NCBI RefSeq assembly: GCF_032854445.1
Contig: NC_088295.1
Coordinates: forward strand, 4,652,501-4,716,500
Direction of reading: 5' to 3'
From: Liolophura sinensis
Lineage: Eukaryota; Mollusca; Polyplacophora; Chitonida; Chitonidae
Length of the DNA stretch: 64,000 nt
Under the pieces are notes generated by a model. It made no database searches. It was given only the letters and a program-made list of their open reading frames with translations, and was not told the origin of the DNA. Below, piece by piece: positions 11,698 to 23,100 of the stretch; position 1 is the first letter of the stretch; every line of letters begins with the position of its first letter. The position numbers were made by a program, and so were the translations under genes.

Positions 11698-12651
11698 TTG
11701 ATATAACTGCGCAATTTCCTATAATGTCACATGACATGTATTTGCAGGTCTTCCCAGCCTAATTTTGCACACGGAGCTAAATGAATGACAAAGATGTTAT
11801 CAAATGATCGAATTTGTAAAGTTTAACTGCAGACAGTTCTAACGGAGTCCCTTCATCTAGTATCTACAAGTTATCATGTTCGCTATGTTCTTAAAAACAG
11901 TGTTATTCACCAAAGCATTAGCACTTGGGAGTGTGTGTGTGTGTGGTTTGTTTTCGTTTTGTGTGTTGTTGGGTTATGTGAATATGTATGAGCTACTTTG
12001 TATGCCACCTACTTATCTATATCCCGACAGCTGATGATGTCTCATGAGAATTTAAAGCGAACTTAACCCAGGTGAGATAGGCATTGAAGAAGATTTTTGT
12101 ATAAAAAATGATAAATATAGCTTTTAGTCCAGAAAGTCTATGTGGAAAAGTAATCAGAATGTGTCTAGCCTTCAGATATGATAGCTTCTGTGTCCTGTAG
12201 AACTCTGAACTTTAAGAATCGGCAAAATCGTCATTTTGCCCATGTGCCGCCATGTTATTTATCACCTTCTGCTCCTTGCGAGGAACCCGGGTGCTCGAAA
12301 CTATGAACAGAACCTTGTGTGCTAACAATTTCTTCCATGCTTGGATGTGACTCTGTACTGCTTGGTATCTTAGGGCATCGTTAGATCAGTTGAGCCACAC
12401 ACGTACGGCTAGGTATGTCAGTACATCGTCAGATCAGTTGAGCCACACACGCAAGGCAAGCATAATGTATATCGACGTTGTTTTTGTTTGTGCTGTTCAC
12501 TCTAAATGTCTCTGCTCTCAATGTTTGAAAAGTAAAGTTTTTCCCTAGACAATCCGAAGTGGTGAAGTTGAAATGTAGTGACTGTGCAACGATGTAAATG
12601 TTGAGAAATCCTACTAACCAAAGAACATGCTGTAAAAGATTTTCCACTCAC

Positions 12652-12775
12652 CTTTCAGTTTCGAATTCCCCGGAAACAGCTTTACAAATTACCTCCCCTT
12701 TTTAAGGTCTCTCCTCTCAGTTAGCCGGGAGACCATAGGTTTATCTCCCTTAGATAATAGAACGCAGTGAAGAAG
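12652..12775 (-). other. Probable non-coding first exon of CCDC82-like gene
   Basis: A strong donor, GAAAG|GTGAGTGG, lies at 12652. It is the best candidate to splice to the acceptor at 10820. The exon has an in-frame TAA and no ATG in the frame leading to exon 2, so it would be 5' UTR. The transcription start is estimated, not seen. Confidence 0.5.
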
Positions 12776-13012
12776 CGAAGAATCGGGTATTAGGCCTATC
12801 TGGAAATTGGATATTCTCCTGTTTCAGTTATTTGAGAAATCTGTATTATACATTCATAAGGCACTTCAATATTGTTTGAATTAAATAAAGGGTGTTTGCA
12901 TACTATATTGTATACTTAAATCACTTACTATGTACTAAATGTTAATTACGCAAGATATATCACGTGACAGATTTGTTTGACGTCACCTGTTCTCTTTTGT
13001 CTTAGAGCGGAG
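12776..13012. promoter_or_regulatory. Candidate bidirectional promoter
   Basis: Lies between the 5' end of the CCDC82-like gene (minus) and a possible small plus-strand gene. No TATA box stands out. It contains CACGTGACAG and TGACGTCACC: an E-box (CACGTG) and a perfect CRE-like palindrome (TGACGTCA). These sites support a promoter, but the boundaries are inferred. Confidence 0.4.
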
Positions 13013-13177
13013 ATGAATAAAGATGGCAGTCTGAATGAGACGCTGGGCTCTATTGTCCCTGCTTTCATATCGACCATCATCGAAGGTGTAATGTATAACA
13101 AAGGGCTAGATATTTACATGCCTCAACGTTTAATCGTTGAATTAAAAAGCGCGGTAGGTCCATTCCTCAAGGCCTAG
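13013..13177 (+). CDS. Possible small protein of 54 residues
   Basis: ATG to TAG, starting MNKDGSLNETLGSIVPAF with A at -3 relative to the start; it ends in VGPFLKA. Directly upstream is TTCTCTTTTGTCTTAG, a good splice acceptor, so this may be a second or terminal exon rather than a single-exon gene. It looks like a short amphipathic helical protein. I do not recognise the family. The head-to-head position next to a gene 5' end and the CRE-like site give some support. Confidence 0.35.
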   Translation: MNKDGSLNETLGSIVPAFISTIIEGVMYNKGLDIYMPQRLIVELKSAVGPFLKA

Positions 13178-14880
13178 GCTACTAACAACAAAAATGAAAC
13201 ATTGCAATTAATGTTTGTGGTGAAGTTAGTGGTTTGTAACAGTGACGACACAGATACTTACGTTAATGTAAGAGGAAAGGCATGTTTCACGTATATCTTT
13301 AGAAGGCACTAGGCCTACATGTTTGAGGCGGAAAAATGGTTCAGCCGAACTTATGCGCATGTAGAATTTATGATTTATGGGTTGGCAGGGAATTTAAGCA
13401 CCACATGCATGCCCACCGACAATTACGTGATCTCCAAAAGGGTACAAAATCCAAGCCTATCTGACCGAAGCAATGTTGACCAGTGTACCTTCGGACATGG
13501 TACGGATTTCAGTGAGGGGAAGAGTGTCAGAAACGTGAGCATATTCCCGGCTGTGCTGATACATGCACTAACAGCAGCCAGTGGGAATTTGCATTTAGCT
13601 CAGTTCTTGAGTTCAAACCGTGAGTTCAAACCATGGTGCGACTCACAGTGTACGCCGCATAAATCCTCTTTAACATCACATCTATTAGGTATAGGCCTGG
13701 TCGGCCTGTGGTGTGGAGGAGGCGGTTAGAATGATGCTAGGCCTATAGACCCATCACAGTTAACGTGAGTGTTCCTGAATTACGAACAATGTAGACAATA
13801 GACTTTTACCAGACTACACCATGCATAACCGTAAATAGATTTACCTTTAAAACAGGGTGTCCAAATTTGGCATCACAGCCGCCAATAGTGGCCTGAGGCT
13901 CGCCTGCAATGACTGATTTCCATAAAGGTTCCTGACCCTTGACATCGCTTTTCTACCAAGGCACTGGAGTTAGAACAAACTCAGCTCACAGCATGTTGTC
14001 AATTAGGCCCATAACTCATGCAGCAATTTGTATACACGTGACGAAAGATCTGGATAAAGGCATAGCATCACTGATTTGTGGTTTACAATCCAAGGTTTTT
14101 GAAATGTCATCAGTATAACATGTTATGATTGCGGAAAAATCCATGCCGATTTGCATGGACTAAATTGAGTTTATATCAGCGTCAACAAAGTTTAAGTCAT
14201 AAAACCAAAAAAGGGTAGCTTACTCCCGTCACACTTAAATACCTTTGTTTGAAAGACTGTTTAACTGAGGAAACCCACTGTACCACAAAGGTATAGCTTT
14301 CTGAAAAATTATAGAACATGACGTCAAATAAATAATCAAATAAATAACAATCAAAAGAGTAATTTTCAGCGTTACAATTACGCTACCTTTTACATATCGA
14401 GGTGAGTTATCGTTAGACGGCTGTGCACATGTTCTATAAAGGATGATTCACGTATGAGTAAATCACGTATGAGGTAAGTATTATAGTATACAGACCGTAA
14501 CATTCATCGGGCCGAATTGATGGTAATGTTTATTTAATAAAAGCTGGTTTATATAAAAGCTGGTTCACTCACACAAAAGTATGTTCCAAAGAAAGGAAAA
14601 AGAAACAACTAAGATATCATCAGGCTTCGAACACTTTCTCTTTTCTAGCGGTTTGTTCTCTACAGTGACTGGGTTAATTAACTCACTGTACTATGAAGGA
14701 CACCTTTCAAACAAAATACTGATTTTAAGCTTGCAAGAACATATCACATTATCAAGTTTATGTTTTACATATGGCGACAACCTTTAGCCAAAACGAAATT
14801 TTGACAGCTCTCGGACACTAGACATTTTCAGTATAAAATATTTTTCTTGTTAATGTCGATCATCACAGAGAAAATTTAAA
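13178..14880. other. Intergenic, no gene recognised
   Basis: Mostly unique sequence. The plus strand is open for 136 codons at 13319-13729, but I see no homology or coding signature. TAGGCCTA occurs twice (13310 and 13738). Confidence 0.4.
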
Positions 14881-14885
14881 ACACA

Positions 14886-15970
14886 GTGCCTCCTGGTGTC
14901 ATCCTGTAACACTTGATGCTGTTATCTCTCACCTCATCATTCTAACATCCCCCTCCACACAGCATCAGAGGTGAGGATGCAGGATGACACCAGGATTATC
15001 GTAATGATGCAGAATGATGTGGTGAGCGACAACACCAGCATCATTGATTCCAGGATGACACCAGGATTATGGTGGAGCCGGGGGTCAGAGACAACACTAG
15101 TATCAGGGGTTACAGGATGACACCAGAACTATGGTGTGGATGCGAGGTCAGAATGATAAGGTGTGAGAGAACACTAGTATCAGGGGTTATAGGATGACAC
15201 CAGAACTATGGTGTGGATGCGAGGTCAGAATGATAAGGTGGGAGATAACACCAGCATCAGGGGTTACAGGATGACATCAGGATTATGGTGGAGCCGGGAT
15301 TCAGAATGATGAGGTGTGAGAGAACACTAGTATCAGGGGTTATAGGATGACACCAGAACTATGGTGTGGATGCGAGGTCAGAATGATAAGGTGGGAGATA
15401 ACACCAGCATCAGGGGTTACAGGATGACATCAGGATTATGGTGGAGCGGGGGTTCAGAATGATGAGGTGTGAGACAACACTAGTATCAGGGGTTACAGGA
15501 TGACACCAGAACTATGGTGTGCAGGTGAAAGTCAGAATGATGAGGTGAGAAACAACACCAGCACCAGGGGTTACAAGATCACACCGGGACTATAGTGTGG
15601 AAGCAGAGGTCAGAATGGTGAGGTGAGAGACAACACCAACCTTAGGGGTTACAGGATGACATCAGGATTATGGTGTGCAGGTGAAAGTCAGAAGGATGAG
15701 GTGAGAGATAACACCAGCATAAGGAGTTACAGGATGACATCAGGATTATGGTGTGGAGGCGGAGGTCAGAATGATGAGGTGAGAGATAACACCAGCATCA
15801 GGGGCTAGAGGATGACATCAGGATTATGGTGTGGAAGCAGAGGTCAGGATGATGAGATGAGAGACAACACCAGCATAAGGAGTTACAGGATGATATCAGG
15901 ATTATGGTGTGGAGGTGAAAGTCAGAATGATGAGGTGAGAGACAACACCAGCATCAGGGGTTACGGGATC
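14886..15970. repeat. Minisatellite of about 77 bp, first unit inverted
   Basis: About 14 units with core GGGTTACAGGATGACA, ATTATGGTGTGGAGGC and GTCAGAATGATGAGGTGAGA. The stretch 14888-14960 is the reverse complement of the same unit, so the array begins with an inverted copy and could form a hairpin near 14961. Open stretches at 15623-16012 are repeat by-products. Confidence 0.9.
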
Positions 15971-16720
15971 TTCACAAGTCACATGATTCAGTGTGACTGT
16001 TTTTACTTTTAAGGACAAAAGGGTTCGAACTCAAAACTCTCCGTTAAAGAAAATTATACAGAGGAATTATTTAACATATGAAACCAAATAACAATAACGA
16101 TAACGAAGAATTGTCACTGAAAATTTTTATTATAAAACTCTCTCCCTGAGCATAAATATATGGGAGCGATCCGCCACCATCAAAACAGGTTTAATTCATA
16201 TAAACCCAGGTAAAAAAATAAAGTAACCTCTACAGCTTATATAAAATAAATACACAATTATAAGGACTATACTCGTTGTATGGCAGATAGAAAGATTAAA
16301 TATCATGTTTGAGTTGGGCAATTCTGACTTTTACAACCAAACACAAATGTGTAAACTAAGGTGTGCGGCGACAAGGCTGAGTTATTGGCGCATGATAAAG
16401 GATGGAAGTACATGAGAGATGACTTAGGACTGAGGGAACCTCAATGAACATGTGGCATAAGACAATCTTATACGTGAAACCCCCGTTCTTGATGATAACG
16501 CTTGATTGGATTTAACCTATATTGTAATGATTATTGACTGACAACAGAGTGATTTATGTCAGGTGAGAGACAAAACAAAAAGGCTCTTAGACTCGCAGTG
16601 ACTCTTATCAAAATTACGATCACATGCAGTGGCAGTTTTTTTTATATTAGACACTGTTCACGTTAAATTGTCAGATATGACGCATATGGGCACGCACTAG
16701 AATGCATCTTATTCAATATA
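15971..16720. other. Intergenic, no gene recognised
   Basis: AT-rich sequence between the array and the 3' end of the ZP gene. No coding or RNA signature seen. Confidence 0.4.
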
Positions 16721-16726
16721 TTTATT
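16721..16726 (-). terminator. Candidate polyadenylation signal of the ZP-domain gene
   Basis: AATAAA on the minus strand, about 255 bases after the stop codon. It is a common hexamer in AT-rich DNA, so support is modest. Confidence 0.4.
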
Positions 16727-16979
16727 TAAAGGTGAGGTAAATTATACTGTGTACAGTTAGAATTTGTCAGAAAAAAAAATTTCTGAATACAAAAATTTGT
16801 AGTTTGAGAAGAAAAGAGCATTTCATAATTTATGAATATCACACATTGTTATTGAGGCAGGGGTCTCACAACACTCCTAATCAGTTACATCTTCTAGGTT
16901 TTCTAAGAATCATCGGCGATGTTCGGCCCACTGAGGTTGGTCCAACTAATAAACCAGCCGCTCATGTCCTGGGAGTCGC

Positions 16980-17152
16980 TCAGGAAGATCCCATGTCGAC
17001 AGATTTGTCTCCCTTGATCTTCCTCAGCCGACAGAAGATGAAGATGGTGCCGATGACGGATATGATCAGCAAGGCGGAAACGACAGCCACAGTGAGAAGA
17101 AGAGCCAGCTGAGTAGAATCTGACATACTAGATGACTGACGAGAATCGCCGG
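16980..17152 (-). CDS. ZP gene exon 27: transmembrane helix and tail
   Basis: Acceptor ACATGTTTCAG; enters in phase 1 and ends in TGA. It encodes a Ser-rich stalk, then a hydrophobic helix of about 25 residues (LALLLTVAVVSALLIISV...), a basic stop-transfer CRLRKIKGDK and the end VDMGSS. This is a typical type I membrane anchor. Confidence 0.9.
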
Positions 17153-20100
17153 CTGAAACATGTGAAGCAATTGGTTAGAAACATGGTACACATGATTATT
17201 ACCAGCTGTCAACATGTATCGCAATAGGCCTACTGGTTCGAAAACACCGAGCCCATTAATGATTCTAGCAAATCAACCAACATGTGGGCCTACTAACGCG
17301 AGCCATCGTAGCTACGTGTACGTGTCATGTACTTGTACACTTGTAATGTGCATGGTCATTATGTAGGCATAGCTAGTAGGGCTTTGTGAACAATAAGACC
17401 GTGGCGTCCATAATGTGTGATGAATAGCAGAGTTACCTGACAGAGCTGTCCCGGAGTTCTGAGGGTCGTAAACCCGGTACTGTACAACCAATCGGAGAAG
17501 CGGGGCGTCATCTTCACTACTCTGACGCTTCCGCCTGACCGACTGACCGCCGCAATTGTTCTGAAAAACAACAGGAAAATTTCAGTCAGATAACACTTTG
17601 ATATCATTTATGGGGTGACAAAGGATTTTGACCTGGAACTAATTCATGGATTACGAATTTGAACTTTGATATGGAATTCATGCCTGAGATATCCACTGTC
17701 TGCCCGGCATCATTGAAAACTGATTACCGCTTCTCTTTTGTGTGTTACCCGCTTTATTTCCTATTCCCTATTTCCTATATCCAACGTGGCGCGCGAATTC
17801 AACACGATTAATATACATCCCCTAGCCCCTGATTAAGCGGATTTAGACACAGTCGTGAAGCAGAGCATCAGCGATTCTGGACGCTGTGTCCATATTTATC
17901 TGCAAGAGAATTGTGCTCATTGTAGAAATTAAGAAACTTACAGTGAAGGTGTTTGATAGAATAACCTTGGTACACAAGGCAGCCATGCTCATTACATCTG
18001 CATGATGCCTTTATGAACAGTTGCAAAGCGCGACTGAGATACATTGATTAAATGTTATTTGACCAGGAACTCATTCAAGGACAACGAATTTGAACTTTGA
18101 TATGGAATTCATGCCTGGAATATCCACTGTCTGCCCGGCATCACTGAAAACTGATGACCGCTTCTCTTTTGTGTGTTACCGGATTTATTTCTTATTTGTA
18201 TAATTTCTTACATACCTTTGTCTTTGGGAGCTAGCGTTAAACGTTGTTTTGGAAATGGATCTTGCGATTATCGACTTGGAACGCCCTTTACGGACTACGA
18301 ATGGTATATGAATGTCGGACATGACGCTTATATTTATATATTTCCGGTTTGGACACCGTTGTGATATGCAGTCTGACACGTGAAACATGGAATAGAGAGT
18401 TTACCCCGTCACAAGCTTGGGCGTTGTTACAAGGCTCCACAATACACGAGAAAGTGACGATGTCATCGGGAGAGTCCTGGATACGGAAGGCCTGGAGTCC
18501 CGGCAGTACAGCCTGAGTACCGCTCGTAATAAACCCAGAGTCGCCATCAATCATGGTCTGTAACACCGGGCAGCTATTGATAGAACAGACAATGCCATTA
18601 CTCAGATGGCCAACCGTAATGAGCTGGAAAGCATAGTGCGTGTCAGGAGAGATCGAACCGTCGTAGTGAGCTGAACAATGTGTTGATTACCAGAATAAAC
18701 TGACCAACGGTAATGAGCTGAACAATGTGTTGATTACCAGAATAAACTGACCAACGGTGATGAGCTGAACAATGTGTTGATTACCAGAATAAACTGACCA
18801 ACGGTGATGAGCTGAACAATGTGTTGATTACCAGAATAAACTGACCAACGGTAATGAGCTCAACAATGGAGTGATTGTCCGGATGAACTCACCAAGCGTT
18901 ATGAGCTGAACAATGGAATAAGTGTTAGGACAGAATGACAAACCAGAATAGAATGATCAACCGAAATGAGCTGAACATCGTGTTGATTATCAGAATAGAA
19001 TGACCAACCGAAATGAGCTGAACAACGTGTAATTACAGATTGACCGGATGAACTGACCAACCGTAATGAGATAAACAACGTGTTGATTACCAGGGCAGAA
19101 TGACCAAGCGAAATGAGCTGAACAATGTGTTGATTACCAGAATAGAATGACCAACAATGAGATTGTTTGACGATGTGACACGAGATCTTGGAGCACTCAC
19201 TAATTGTCAAGCAGAACCACTTCTGTCTGTCTGGTGTTTGTGGCTACACATCTTCGCACCCGTAAACTCTGTTCATCTGGAAACGATACAAGAAGAACGG
19301 TGCTATTTTATAATCAAAGTATCTTGTTATAAAATATTCACCACTGAGTAAATGTTCGCCTAATTAATTACTGCTTTTTACATACTTTTTGATACCACGT
19401 CAAATTACGGACATGGTGTGTGTGTCATACCTAGATCTACTATAGAGTATAAAGCAGTGCCACAGAAGGCCGCGTATCTCCAGTGGGTGTGTGCGTCATA
19501 CCTGGATCTGCTGTAGAGTATACATTGCCACAGAGAACCGTGTATCTTCGGTAGATATGTTATAAAGTATGAACTGCCACAGAAGTTCGGTATCTAGGCA
19601 GTTTATTCATCATACCTGGATGTGTTATAGAATATGGAGTGCCACTGAAGGCCGTGTATCTGGGGTGGGTGTGTACGTCGTACCTGGATCTGCTATAGGG
19701 TATGGAGTGCCACAGAAGGCTGTGCATCTGTGGTATGTGTCTACGTCATACCTGGATTTGCTATGGAGAATGGAATGCCCCAGAAGGACGTGTATCTGCG
19801 GTGAGTGTGTACGTCATACCTGGATCTGCCACAGAATACGGAGTGCCACAGAAGGCCATGTATCTGCGGCGGGTGTGTGCGTCATACCTGGATTTGCTAT
19901 GGAGAATGGAATGCCACAGAAGGGCGTGTATCTGCGGTGGGTGTGTGCGTCATACCGGAATCTGCAATGGAGAATGGAATGCCACAGAAGGCTGTGTATC
20001 TGCGGTGGGTGTGTACGTCATACCTGGATCTGCCACAGATTATGGAGTGCCACAGAAAGCCGTGTATCTGTGATGGGTGTGTACGCCATACCTAGATCTG

Positions 20101-23100
20101 CCACAGATTATGGAGTGCCACTGAAGGCCGTGTATATGTGATGGGTGTGTACGTCATACCTAGATCTGACACAGATTATGGCGTGCCACAGAAAGCCGTG
20201 TATCTGTGATGGGTGTGTACGTCATACCTAGATCTGCCACAGATTATGGAGTGCCACCGAAGGCCGTGTATATGTGATGGTTGTGTACGTCATACCTGGA
20301 TCTGCCACAGAATATGGGGTGCCACCAAAGGCCGTGTATATGTGATGGGTGTGTACGTCATGCCTGGATCTGCCACAGAATATGGAGTGCCACCGAAGAC
20401 CGTGTATATGTGATGGGTGTGTACGTAATACCTGGATGTGCCACAGAATATGGAGTGCCACCGAAGGCCGTGTATCTGTCATGGGTGTGTACGTCATACC
20501 TAAGTCTGCCACAGATTATGGAGTGCCACAGAAGGCCGTGTATAAGTGGTGAGTGTATACGTCATACCTGGATCTGCCACAGAATATGGAGTTACGCTGA
20601 TGGCCGTGTATATGTGATTAGTGTTAGGTCATACTTGATAGTGCTACAGAATATGGAATGCCACCGAAGGCCGTGTATCTGCGGTGGGTGTGTGCGTCAT
20701 ACCTGGATCCGTGCCCTGCATGGTGACCGCCAGGGCTATCCTATCACCCAGCATGGCACTGCTGACTGGAGTCACCTTATCCGTGTTGTTCACTATACTA
20801 AGGCTGTACACCTGGTTGATGTTTCCACGGATCGTCTCCTGTTTCCTCTGGAACGGTTTTCTGGAAGGAACAAAGTGAGTGACTGAAGTGATTTTTTCAC
20901 TTGTATACACCGTGTCATGTGGCTTATGGAAGATCTGCCGACATGAGACATCATAGACATCTTGGCGACGTTACAAGAGATTGGTACGACACTGGCAACG
21001 TTACAAGGTGTGAGGCACTGGTAAGACACTGGCGGCGTTACAAGGTGTGAGGCATTGGTAACACACTGGTGACGTTACAAGGTGTGAGACATTGGTAACA
21101 CACTGGCGACGTTACAAGGTGTGAGACATTGGTAACACACTGGCGACGTTACAAGGTATGAGGCATAAGTAAAACACTGACGACGTTACAAAGAGTGAGG
21201 CATAAGTAAGACACTGGCGACGTTGCAAGGTGTGAAACATTAGTATGACCCTGGCAACATTACAAGGTATGAGACATAAGTAAGACACTGTTGACCTTAC
21301 AATGTGTGAGACATTGGTAGCTCACTGTTGACGTTACAAGATATGAGACATCGGTAAGACACTGGCGACGTTACAAGGTGTGTGACATAAGTAAGACACT
21401 GGAGATGTTACAGGGTGTGAATGATTGGTAACACACTGGCGACGTTACAAGATGTGAGCCACTGGCACGACACTGGCGACGTTACAAGTTGTGAAACATT
21501 GGTAAGACACTGGCGACGTTACAGTGTGTGAGACATAACTAAGACATTGTTGACCTTACAAGGTGTGAGACATAAGTCAGACACTGGCGACGTTACAAGG
21601 TGTGAGACATTGATAAGACACTGGCTACGTTTCAGGTGTGAGACACTGGTAACACTGTAGCTCCCAATATGGAATCAGCGCCATGAGTTCGGGCGAAATC
21701 AAAATTGTAATCCAAATTAAGCTCTACGAGCGTCTGATTCACTTGGGTTAGCCTTATGTTGACATTTGACTAATCTCAGATGTTGACTTTTGACTAATTT
21801 CTGATGTTGGTAATTGACTTTACTTTAGGCCTATCTTACACATGTCAACTTAATTGGGTATAAATTAGAGATATCGTTGGAGATGACATACACCGCTGGA
21901 GTTAATACATGCATCAAATCTGCTGAGGCAGTATTTATTTATTTATTTATGTGATTGGTGTTTTATGCCGTACTCAAGAATATTTCACTTATACGACGGC
22001 GGCCAGCATTATGGTGGGAGGAAACCGGGCAGAGCCCGGGGTAAACCCACGACCATCCGCAGGTTGCTGGCAGACCTTCCCACTTACGGCCGGAGAGGAA
22101 GCCGGCATGAGCAGGACTTGAAGCTACAGCAACCGCATTGGTGAGAGGCTTCTGGGTCATTACGCTGCGCTAGCGCGCTAACCGACTGAGCCACGGAGAC
22201 CCCGCTGAGGCAGTAGATTTACAGTTTCAGCCATGTTTGGATGTATTCTGTTTTGTAAAGAAGATAAAGAAAGTTTGGACTAGCCCAAACCAGCTGTGTG
22301 AAACAGCCCCCTGACAACTTGATAACATGACTCGGCAAACGCACATGAATACATTTACGTAAGAGAAAGCCTTACCTGAGGACGGTGAGAGAGCCGGCCA
22401 CCACACGGACTTCAGTCGCAGCGCCGGTAAAGTTACAGCTGAGGCTGAAGCGTGGGTCAGCGGCCGTCTGTATCAAGGGCTGAGTTTGCACTGTTATCAT
22501 CACCTCATAGGCTACCCAGGTGGTACCTGCTAGCACCTGCAGAACGTCAAGTCACGGGATAATGTAGCAAAGTAACTCGTTGTACCACCATTCCTTGTTA
22601 CAATGATATAAATAAATATCAGTAAATGAACATTCTTTTTCATCGAAAAATCAAGGAACCATTTGAAATATTTTAACCGAGGAGAAAAGGACTACCAATT
22701 GTGAAAATATGGCTGAAATATATGTTTTGATTAATTAATTGCCTTTGTTGTCTATGGAGGCACTTTACCTGCACACCACAGGCGTTGCTGTCACGAGCAT
22801 TCTCTAACGTCCAGGTGGAGCCAGTGTTCACGAATGAACAGGTGCTGTAAAAGTTCTCAGCGTACACAGCCGCTGCGTCAAGACCAGGTTTGTTGAGGGA
22901 CGATTTTCATTGGTCCTGTGTCATGTTGACCACACTCTAGGCTGACTGGAAAGATCAGAAATAACGACGCATGTTACAAAAAAACAGAGTGTGATTCACA
23001 TGTCCAGTTACCCAGAGTGTGATTCAAATGTCCACTTAACCTGCAACTCTATATATTTTAATTTACTATACTGCACATGATATTTGGAATGTGTTTAAGG

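Noticed and set aside
13319-13729. 136-codon plus-strand open frame
   Set aside because: No recognisable motif, ends in a Gly run from repeat-like sequence, no splice or promoter support.
19569-20886. 190- and 201-codon plus-strand open frames with repeated Cys
   Set aside because: Products of the 68 bp array; the apparent Cys-rich protein is antisense to real exon 24 at its end.
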